A stretch of 36,442 nt of DNA from Planctomycetota bacterium (GTDB taxonomy: Bacteria; Planctomycetota; Phycisphaerae; SM23-33; FEN-1343), in NCBI GenBank assembly GCA_012514895.1, contig JAAYZK010000002.1:1-36442 (forward strand), in the 5' to 3' direction. Shown piece by piece: positions 22,057 to 32,300 of the stretch (positions within the stretch are counted from its first letter, which is position 1; each line of letters starts with the position of its first letter). The notes beneath the pieces were generated by a model. The model was given only the letters and a program-made list of their open reading frames with translations, was not told where the DNA came from and made no database searches. Position numbers and translations under genes: made by a program.

Positions 22057-22827
22057 CTAACGACGGCGACGGAGCAGGGCGATCCCGCCGAGAGCCAGCA
22101 GGCTCAGGGAGGCCGGCTCGGGGACGAGCGTCCACGTCTGCATCGCGTCACTCAGACGGAACTTGGCGCCCACGGCATTGTTGGCAAGCATGGCGAAGGT
22201 CCCGTCGTCCATCAACGTGCCGGCGACCACGTCCAGGCCGATGTTCTGACCCATTGCCAGGTCCACCGTGGCCTGGGGCAGGGCGGTCCCGCCGTTGCCG
22301 GCGTAATAGCCGTACGGCGCAATGGCCATCTCGTAGACATAGGCGTCGCCAAGGCCGACCACGGCGAAGGCCGGGACGAGGTTGGCGTCGGAACTGTCCG
22401 ACCACGCCACATCGGTGGGGCCGACGCCGAAGACGATCTGCTGGGCGTAGTCGTCCAGGGCCGAGGAGTAGGCCATGTCGTTGTTGGCGGCGTCCACGTA
22501 GACCTCGATGTCGTCCTGGCCGTTCCAGGCGAGGTACCCATCCGCCCGATGCTGCTGGACGTCAACCACTTCGCACGCCACGTACAGCAGATTCGCCGCG
22601 TCGCTCCAACGGACGGCGTACTTGCCGGAGGTGATATCCGCCGCGGTGCCCGCGTACGCCGTGTCGAGGGCCACCCACGCCGCGTCGGCCCACTCGCTCA
22701 GGTCGCCGTCGACCGTCACGGCGGCGTCAGGGGCAAGGTACGGCACATTAACATCTTGCGCGGCATCGGCCCAGGCCAGGCCGCCCGACAGCGCAAGCAC
22801 AACCATGCACACAAGCCCTGTTCTCAT
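22057..22827 (-). CDS. Secreted CBM9-like protein with PEP-CTERM sorting signal
   Basis: The 256-residue protein has an N-terminal signal peptide (cleavage probably after AWA, about residue 20). A domain resembling family 9 carbohydrate-binding modules follows: VDGDLSEWADAAWVALD, then YAVRWSDAANLLYVACEVVD and DDIEVYVDAANND, the usual CBM9-like strand pattern. The C-terminus is VPEPASLSLLALGGIALL followed by four arginines, a full PEP-CTERM signal for exosortase processing. It is expected to be exported and held in the exopolysaccharide matrix. Its ligand is unknown; no catalytic motif is visible. A GGGAG lies 7 bases before the ATG. It is a single gene with its own terminator. A weak promoter (TTGTCG, 17-base spacer, TACTTT) lies just upstream on the minus strand. 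Confidence 0.88.
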   Translation of the reverse strand: MRTGLVCMVVLALSGGLAWADAAQDVNVPYLAPDAAVTVDGDLSEWADAAWVALDTAYAGTAADITSGKYAVRWSDAANLLYVACEVVDVQQHRADGYLAWNGQDDIEVYVDAANNDMAYSSALDDYAQQIVFGVGPTDVAWSDSSDANLVPAFAVVGLGDAYVYEMAIAPYGYYAGNGGTALPQATVDLAMGQNIGLDVVAGTLMDDGTFAMLANNAVGAKFRLSDAMQTWTLVPEPASLSLLALGGIALLRRRR

Positions 22828-23208
22828 GTTTCGACTCCCTCATGCAAAAAAAGTAAAGTGATATGTCTGTCCCGACAAGGCACGAAGCGCCGGCCCGACG
22901 AAAGGACGACTGAACGCCCCGCGAGACTCCCAGTGAGTACCATACCGCGCTTTGGGGATTTGTCAACCCTGGCCCGAATATTCCCTCAGCGCATTTGATG
23001 GCATTCAACCCATGCCGGCTGTGCGTATGGCTGAGTCCGGGGGATACATGGCCATGACCTCGTAAGTGGTGTCAGGACCAAGAGGTGTGGTGCCCCAGGT
23101 TCTCCTGGTCTCCTGATCAGCCGCTCGACTGCTCTTGCGAAGCGCCGCACCGTGGCACGGCAGAGCGAATGGGTGTCGAATTCGTCAGGTCTGAGCCGAT
23201 GCTTGTGT

Positions 23209-23214
23209 TATAAT
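23209..23214 (+). promoter_or_regulatory. -10 element of the giant surface-protein gene
   Basis: TATAAT at 23209-23214 matches consensus exactly and gives a leader of roughly 90 bases. The -35 region is not recognisable, so an activator may be needed. Confidence 0.5.
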
Positions 23215-23286
23215 CGCCCCTTTGACGTTGGGGCGGCGCGAAGGATCGACCCCGCCGCTGCAGGATCAGTCAGCCAGCCAGGGAAG

Positions 23287-23298
23287 CGGTGATCACCG
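23287..23298. promoter_or_regulatory. Perfect 12-base palindrome touching the ribosome site of the giant gene
   Basis: CGGTGATCACCG is a perfect palindrome whose last G begins the GAGG ribosome site (23298-23301) of the gene starting at 23308. It could be a protein-binding site or a small hairpin affecting translation. Confidence 0.35.
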
Positions 23299-23307
23299 AG
23301 GTAGTGC

Positions 23308-26300
23308 ATGAATTCCAAAGATTTGCATGCCAAGGCGTTGCATGAAAACCCCCACAACGGCCCCGCCGGTATGTTCGAGAGCCTCGAGCCCCGCCTGATG
23401 CTGGCGGCCGCGCCCGTGTTCGAGACGGACCTGGCGGCCTACTACGCCCTCAACAGCGACGGCAAGGGCCTGACGATCGGCGTCGACGGGTTCGACGCCG
23501 ACGGCGATGGGCTGACCCTCACCGTGACGGCCAGCGACCCGACGGGGCTGCGCTGGGAGATCTTCGACGGATCCACCAGCACAAACCGTTATGCGGTCAT
23601 GCATTACACGCAGTCCGACGGAACGCCCCTCGGCGACATCGTCGTCCAGCTCTTCGAGGACCGCGCCCCGCTGGCGACCGAACGGTTCATCACCCTGGCC
23701 ACCCACGACGTCGACGCCCAGGGCAACCTCATCCCCGCCGGGGGCGGCGTGGACCCGTGGTACACCGACGTGGTCGTCCACCGCGTCATCGATGGGTTCA
23801 TGTTCCAGTCCGGCGACGCCGCCAACGGCGACGGCACCGGCGAAACCCCGCTGGGCGTGTTTCCCACCGAAACCCACGACGACCTGTCCTTCATGGGCCG
23901 CGGGCTGCTGGCCACCGCCAACCGCGGGGGCGACACCAACGATGGGCAGTGGTTCATCACCGACGGCATCACCACGTGGCTGGACGGCAACCACACCATC
24001 TTCGGCCAGGTCGTCAGCGGCTGGGACGTCTACGAGACGATCATCACCCGCCCGACCGGCGACAACGATCGCCCGCTCGACCCGCCGCTCCTGGCCGGCG
24101 TCGACATCGTCGACAGCCCCGCCGACGCGACCGTCACCTTCGTCGCCGACGAGACCTTCACCGGGCCGGTCGACCTGACGATCACCCTGAGCGACACCGA
24201 GGGCAACGACGTCTGGCAGACCGTCACCCTCCTGCCCGAGCCCGTCCTGCAGGACATGGCCGGCGTGCACGGCCAGGCCGACCAGGGCGTGACCGTCACG
24301 ATGGACCTGGCCTTCGCCGACACGGCCCTGCCGCTGACCTTCGAGACGGTGCACAGCTACGAGGGCCCCGGCGAGATCCTCCTGGAGGTCGTCGGCGACG
24401 TCCAGCCGGGCCAGTACACGCTGCAGATCGGCCTGCCGCCCGAGTACGACAACAGCACGTTCGGCGTGGCGGTGTACGCCTACATGGACCAGTTCGACAA
24501 CCTGCTGTACCCCGCCAACCGCCTGGCCGGCCCGCTGCCTTCCAACGCCGTGGTGTTCGTCCACGGGCTGCCGACCGTCGGGGCGATCGACGACGTCGCC
24601 GCCGAGCCGGGCGGGGCCCTGGAGACCTCGTTCACCATCGCCTATGACGGCCCGTCGGACCTGAACGTGGCGCTGGCCACCGCAGGCTATCCCGGCGGCG
24701 AGCTGGACCTCGCCGGCGCGCTGATCGAACCGGCCCAGGCGGGCGATCCCTACACGATCCGGTTCGACCTGCCCGCCGGCTGGGACGGCACGCCCTTCGA
24801 CGTGGAGGTCTCCGTCGAGCTGGCCGACCACGCGGCCCCCCCGTCGGTGGGGACCTTCCAGGTCGCCATGGCGATGCCGTCGTTTGACCTGCCCGACGAC
24901 GTCCACGTCGTTCCCGGCGAGCACGTCGAGCTGACGATCCCGGCGAGCTACGACGGCCCGGCCGCCTGGACGGCGACGGCCGCGTCCGACTACGCCAACG
25001 GCGGCGTGCTCGACCTGGCCGGCGCCCTGACGCCGCCGGCCCAGGAGGGCGATCCCTTCACGCTGGCGTTCGACGTGCCCGCCGAGTACGACGGCGGCGC
25101 GTTCACCATCACGCTGACGTCGACGCTGGACGGCTACGCCGCGCCCCCGGCGGCGCAGACGTTCGGCGTGGTGCGCAACGCGGCGCCGGTCTTTCCGTCG
25201 GTCGAGGGGATGCTCCTGGCCGGGGGCGCCACCGGCACGCAACTGGTGCTGATCGAGGACGACGGCGACGCGGACGACCTGGTCGTGGCCGTCAGCACCG
25301 CCCAGGCCGGCGCGACGGTGGCGATCGACCCGCAGTCCCGCGTCGTGACGATCACCGCCCCGGCCGCCTACAGCGAGCCGTTCGCGGTGACCGTCACCGC
25401 CATCGAGTCGCGTTACGACGGGACGGGCCTGGAGGCGCCGGCGACGGCGACGATCTGGGTGGCGCCGGCCCTGCCGTCCATCGAGCCGCTGGACGACCTG
25501 GCCGTCGTGGCGGGCGAGACGCTGGCCATCGCGTCGGTCATCGACGACGCCGGCGGCCAGCCGCTCGACGTGGCGGTGTCCACCGTGGGCTACCCGGGCG
25601 GGGAGCTGGATCTCGGCGGCGCCGTCACGCCCCCGGCCCAGCCGGGCGACCCGTACCTCATCGAGTTCGACGTGCCGGCCGACTGGGACGGCACGGCCTT
25701 CCAGGTCCGCGTGTCGGCCGCGCTGGCCGGCGTGACGGGCTTCGACCCGGCGGTGGCGACCTTCGACGTGACGCTCAACGCCGCCCCGCAGATCGCCCCG
25801 CTGGACGAACTGTTCGTCGCGGCCGGCCAGAGCGGGCAGATCCAGGCGGCCGTCACCGACGCCGACGGCCACGACGTGACCGTCTGGGTCGAGACCGCCC
25901 AGGCCGGCGCGACGGTGTCGATCGACCCCGACACGCACCTGGTGACGGTCACGGCGCCGGCCGACTTCACCGGCTGGTTCGACGTGACGATCTCCGCCAT
26001 CGAGACCCACTACGACGGCAAGGGGCTGGTCGAGCCGACGACGCGGACGTTCACCGTCGTCAGCAACCGCCGTCCGGAGATCGCCGAGGACCGGGTCATC
26101 CGCCTGGACGTGGACCAGACGATCCTCCTGCCCCTGACGATCAGCGACCCCGAAGGCCAGACCGCCGACTTCACGACGGCCGTCATCGCCACGAGCCATC
26201 CCGAGGCGGTCGTGGAGATCGACCCGGCGACGCACGCGCTGACGATCACGCCGCCGCCGGGCTTCGCCGGCGTGTTCAGCTTCACCGTCAGCGTCATCGA

Positions 26301-29300
26301 GACCGAGTACGTCGGCCAGTTCAACCCCGCCGAGGTCACGTTCTACGTGACCACGCTGTCCGACGCGCTGGCGATCGACCCGGTCGCCGACCAGACCGTC
26401 TCCCAGGCCGCCGACGGCGTGCCGTTCTCGATCCGCTTCCACGGCTCGCAGGAGGTGCAGATCGAGCTGAGCGACGACTACGACGGCCCCGGTGATGTGG
26501 GGCTGTCCTATGTGCCGCCGGCCCAGGCGGGCGACCCCTACGAGCTGGCGGTGACGCTGCCGGACGGCTACGACCGCCGCGCCTTCAACGTGACGATCCG
26601 CGCGACGGTCGCGGGCTTCGAGCAGGCCGTGGGCGCCGTCGAGACGACCTTCGCCGTCAAGGCCGACGAGGCGCCCGCCATCACGCCGGTCGGCCTGGTC
26701 GAGATGGCGCCGGGCGGGTCGCGGACGACCGCCGTCGTGGTCCGCGACGCCGACACCCCGTACTCGGAGCTGTCGGTCGCCTTCGACGCCACCGAGGACG
26801 GCGCGGCGATCACCTTCGCCGACGGGCGGGTGACGGTCGTCGCGCCGGCCGGCTTCACCGGCGTGTTCGGCGTGACGATGACGGTCGTCGAGGAGCGTTA
26901 CGACGGCGTTGCCGGCGTCGACCCGGTCACCGACTTCTTCGTGGTCTCCACGCTGAACGGCCAGCCGTCCATCGATCCGGTGGACGACGTGACGGTCGAC
27001 CCGCTGGAGCAGTCCGATCCGTCCATCCCGTTCACCGTCCGCTTCGACCACGACCTGGACATCACCGTGACGGCGGCGACCGACTACGACGGGCCCGGCG
27101 CGATCGGCACGACGATCGACGGGCCGGACGGCGGCGGCGGGGGGGCCTACACGCTGAACCTGGACATCCCGCCGGCGTACGACGGCAGCGCGTTCACCGT
27201 CACGCTCACCGCCGCCGTGGCCGGGTACCCTGACCTGGCCAGGCACACCGCGAGCTTCACCGTCACGGGCAACGCGCGTCCGGCGCTGACGAATGATCCG
27301 CTGGTGATCGCCCGGCGGATGAACGGCCAGACGCTGCCGACGGTGGTCAAGCTGGCGGCCACCGACGGGGACGGCCCCGAGGGCGACATCGTCCTGGGCA
27401 TCGAGGGGCTGCCCGCCGGATGGACTTGGGCGATCAACGAGCACGACGAGGCGACGATCACCCCGCCGGCGGACTTCACGGGCGTGCAGGCCTTCACGGT
27501 GACGGCGCTCGAGGCGGCCTATGCCGGCAAGACCGACGCGGGCCGGACGACGTTCTACTTCTCGGCGCTGGACGGGCCCCGGTTCGGCCAGATGGACGTC
27601 GACGACCGCGACGCCACCTACCCGGGCGATGCCGTGTCGATTCCGATCCCCATCACGTATGCCGGCACGCCGGCGCTGCTGGTGGAGGCCGCCAGCGACT
27701 ATGACAACGGCGGGACGCTGGACCTGACCGATGCGATCGTGCCCGGCAACCCCGGCCAACTGCAGTTCACCCTTCCGGCCGAGTACGACGGCGGGACGTT
27801 CACCGTGACGGTGACCGCCACGGTCGAAGGGTACGGCGAGGCCGTCGAGCCGATCAGCGCGACGTTCACCTTCAGTGCCGGCTCGCGGCCGACGCTGGAG
27901 GATCCCGGCATCGAGAGCGTCATCGCCGGCCAGGACGAGTGGACGGAGATCCGCATCCCCGTCGCCGACGCCGACGACGAGGACGGCCCCCTCGGGCCGT
28001 TCGTCTACGCGCTGGTGGGCGTCGAGGATCCCAACAACACCGGCGCGACGGTGGAGGTCGAACCGTACGACCCCAGCGATCCTCGGGCGATGGTGGTGAA
28101 GATCCAGGCGCCGGCCGACGCGAGCGGCACGCTGACGGTCACCGTCTCGGCGATCGAGGAGGGCCTGGCCGCGGATCATCCGCAGTTGGCGACGGAGCGG
28201 ACCTTCACGGTCGTCGTGGTGGACGAGGACGCCGTGCCGGTGATCAGCGAGATCGACCGGCTGGACCTGGCGGCCGGGCAGTTCGAGGATGTGACGTTCA
28301 CCGTCGACTACAGCGGCCCCGGCGAACTGACGCTGGACGTCGAGCACGATTACGAGAGGGGGACGGGACAGGACGTGGCGCTGGGGGCCCTCTCCCACAG
28401 CGCCCAGGACGGCACGTGGACCTTCCGCGTGACGCTGCCGAGCGACTACAAGGGCATGCCGTTCACCGTGACGATCACCCCGTCGATCGACGGGACGCCC
28501 CTCGCGGCCGCCGCGCGGAGCTTCGAGGTCGCCTACGGCGTCCGGCCGGAGATCACGCACCTGGGCGACGTGGAGGTCCCCGACCTCGACGAAACGCCCC
28601 TGACGGTCACCGCGGGGGCGGCCCAGACGATCACGCTGCCGCTGGCCATCATCGACGCCGACCAGGACGACCTGGACCTGGAAGACCTCGTGGTGCAGGC
28701 CTGGACGACCGACCAGCGCCTCGAGGCGTCGGTGGCGTTCAACGAGCAGAGCGGCCAGTACGAACTGACGCTGACGCTTGCCAAGGACGCCGCCGGACCC
28801 ATCGGCGTCAGCGTGGGCGTTGTCGAAGCCGAGCACGAGGACGAGGACATCGTCTGGGGCGGGATCGGCTTCTGGGTGCAGGTCGTCTCGGTGTCGGGCC
28901 TCGAGGACGTGGCGGTGATGCCCGGCTCGACGATCGACGTGCCGTTCCAGGTGGGCTACGACGGGGACGGCGTCCTGGCCGTCACCGCGTCGAGCACCCA
29001 CGCCGATGTCGCCGTGGCCGTCACGCCGCCGGATCCCGAGGACGAGGACGGCTCCTACACGCTGAGGATCACGGTGGCGGCCGACTACGACGGCAGCGCC
29101 TTCGACGTGACGATCGCCGCGAACGTCGCCACCGTCAACGACCTGCCCCTGGCGGCGCCGGCCACCGCCACCCTCACCGCCTCGGCGGGCCTGCGGCCGC
29201 AGATCGTCGACCCCGGCCCGCAGGTGCTCGGCGAAGGCGAGAACCTCATCCCGCTGACGATCATCGACGCCGACGGGGCCGCCCTGACGCTGACGGCGGC

Positions 29301-32300
29301 CGTCCAGGGCGCCGCGGGGGTGACGGCGGCCATCGATCCGGGCACGCACGTGCTGACCGTGACGGTGCCCGCCGGCACGAACAGCCCCTTCGAGGTCATC
29401 GTGACGGCCATCGAGACCGCCTACGCCGGCAAGCTCACGGCGACCGAGCGGACGATCCCCATGGCCACGGGGCTGTACCTGCTGTCGCAACTGCCCGACA
29501 CGGTCGTCCTGCCCGCCGACGGGCGGGGCCTGACGATCGCCCTGGACGGGTGGGCCCCCGGCGGTCTGCCCATCGCCTACACGGCGGCCTCCTCCAGCAA
29601 GCAGGTTTCGGCCTACCTGCCGCCGGCGAACACGAACCGCTACGCCGAGCTGACCTTCGCCGACGAGGACGGCCAGATCGGCACGATCCTCGTCGAGCTG
29701 TTCGACGACCGCTATGCCGGCCTGGCCGCCGACGTGGAATCCCCCGTCGACCGGTTCGTCACGCTGGCCACCCGGGCCGTCCGGCAGATCGGCTACGACC
29801 TGGACGCCGACAAGCCGATCGTCGAGCATCCCGCCGGCGATCCGTTCTACACGGACGTGGACGTTCACCGGATCATCCCCGGCTTCATGTTCCAGACCGG
29901 CGACGCCCGCGAGGGCAACGGCACCGGCGGGACGGGCATGGGGCCGATCGCCGACAACTTCGGGCCGGCCGCCTACAAGCCCGGCAACCTCAGCTTCGCC
30001 GGGCGCGGGATGCTGGCCTTCGCCAACAACGGCCCCGGGACCTCCGACGGGCAGTTCTTCATCACCGAGGTGCCCACCCCGCACCTGGACGGGCTGCACC
30101 CGATCTTCGGGCAGATCGTCAGCGGCTGGGACGTCTACGACGCCGTCCTGTACCGGCCCACCGGCGCCAACAACGCCCCCCAGTCCATGCCCACGCTCAC
30201 CGGCGTGACGATCGTCGAACCGGGCCAGAACACACAGGACGCCGCGCTGACCCTCACCGCCGGGCCGAAATTCAGGGGCAGCGCCACCGTCACGGTGACG
30301 ATGGCGGCCGAGGGCCTGACGGACGTCGTGAAGCAGATCACGGTCCTGTCGCCCGACCAGGCCGTCGCGCCGACCTTCGGCGAGATCCACCAGATCGCCC
30401 CGGCCCCCGGCGGGACGGTGACGCTCCCGCTGGCGGTCAGCTCCGGCACGTTCTACAGCCAGACCTTCACCGTGACCGCGGGCGGCTACGACGGTGCCGG
30501 CACGATCGCCGCCAGTGTCATCGGCAGCCAGTCGAACGGCTACGAGCTGAAGCTGGAGCTGCCGGAGGGCTACGACAACAGCGACTTCACCGTCACGGTC
30601 GTCGCCAGGAAGATCTCCGCCATCACCGGCGCGCCGATCCTCGGCGTGGAGCCCTCGACGGCCACCGTCGAATTCCACGCCGCCGACGGCGAGGCCTTCA
30701 TCTTCGCCGAAAACGGCGCCGGCGGCCCGGTGATCGACGTTCCCCGCGGCATGGCCGTCGACGGCGAGCCCGGCCGGACGTACAGCAGGGCCTTCGCGCT
30801 TCAGGGCGCGACGGACGGCCTGGTCGTCGAACACGACTACGTCGGCTCCGGACGCGTCCAGGTCGAGGCCCTCCCCGACGGCGGCGGCGGGCGCTACGTG
30901 CTCAGCGTGGCCCTGCCGGCCGATTACGACGGGTCGGCGTTTACCATCCACCTCCGCTGCGGCCTGGACACGGGCCTGGCGCCGGCCGAGATGGTCGTCC
31001 CGGTCCGCTTCGCCAGCCGTCCGGCGATCGAGGATCCCGGGCTGATCACCGTGCCCCCGGGCGGCGACGCCCGCGTGCCGCTGGACATCGACGCCGACGC
31101 CGACACCGCGATCACGGTGGCCGCCGAGGTGATCGGCGCCGCCGGCGCGACGGCCGAGATCGTCGAGGCGTTCGACCCCGACACCGGGAAGATGACCTAC
31201 GAGCTGGTCGTCCACATGCCCACCGAGGGCCAGGACGAGTATGAAGGCATCGTGAAGATCAAGGTCACCGCCGTCGAGACGCAGCGGAAGGCCGACCACC
31301 CGAGCCTCAAGCCCTTCGAGCGGATCGTCTACGTCAGCACGCTGCGCGAGCGGCCGGAGATCACCGGGCTGCCCGGCGACCTCACGCAGTTGGAGGGCGC
31401 GGCCGGCACGCTCGAACTGACGATCGACGACGACAGCACGCTGCCTGCCGGCATGACGTACGAGATCGCCTCGAGCACGCCCCACGTCGTGGCGGAGCAG
31501 GTCGTCGGGGCCGGCCCGCAGGCGCCGGGCGCGGCCGAGACGCCGCGGTTCAGCATCACGGCCCCCGCCGGCTACTCCGGCGTGTTCACCCTCACCGTCA
31601 CCGCCGTCGAGAATCACCCCCTCAGCGACGACGCACTGACGCCGGCGACGTACGTGCTGACGGTGGTCGTTCCCCCCGGCGGGGGCGAGCCGACCATTAC
31701 CACGCAGTCGCGCCTGGACCTCGCCGCCGCCGGCGAGCAGGTGACGGCCGTCGTGGCCGAGGGCGACCGGATGTACGTCGGGGCGGGGTCGGCGGGCCTG
31801 TACGTCTACGACACGTCGGATGCGGACGACCCGGTGCTGATCGACGCGTACGGCACGGCCGACGGCTTCTCGGGCAGCGTGGCCGGCCTGGAGGTGGTCC
31901 ACCGCCTCGTGGACGGGCAGACCCGCACCGTCGTCCTTCTGGCCGCCGGCACGGGCGGGCTGCACAGCGTCGTGCTCGATAACGGCGGTAACGTCGTCGC
32001 CAGCGACAGCGTCGCGACGATCGCCCGCGACGTCGCCGTCAAGGGCGCCGCCGCCTACGTCGCCGCCGGGCCCGCCGGGCTGGTGGCGTACGATTTCTCC
32101 GACCCGATCGCCCTGGCCAGGCTCGGCAGCTTCACCGCGTTCGTCCCCACGCTCGCCACGCAGCGGAAGTACCAGAATTTCCGCCAGCACCCGGCCATGT
32201 GGACGTACTGGTTCTCCGACGCCGTCGCCGTCGAGATCCAGGGCAACTACGCCTTCGTCGTCGATCGGACCGGCCAGGCGGTCACCGGCTACGACTTCCG

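Larger units (their letters stand above)
22828..23307. other. Divergent regulatory region between PEP-CTERM gene and giant LEPR-XLL gene
   Basis: In 480 bases no gene is supported. It is less GC-rich near the PEP-CTERM gene. Around 23072-23116 TCAGGACCA can pair with TGGTCTCCTGA (2-base bulge), enclosing the CCAGG-TTCT-CCTGG dyad (23095-23108). A -10 box lies at 23209-23214 and a palindrome at 23287-23298. Confidence 0.5.

Noticed and set aside
21627-22998. Open frames on both strands in the region before and over the PEP-CTERM gene
   Set aside because: No ribosome sites, no domains, biased composition; the plus-strand frame is mostly antisense of the PEP-CTERM gene.
23151-23175. Possible sigma-54 promoter (TGGCAC) before the giant gene
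   Set aside because: The -12 GC is one base out of register with the -24 GG, and a perfect TATAAT lies downstream.
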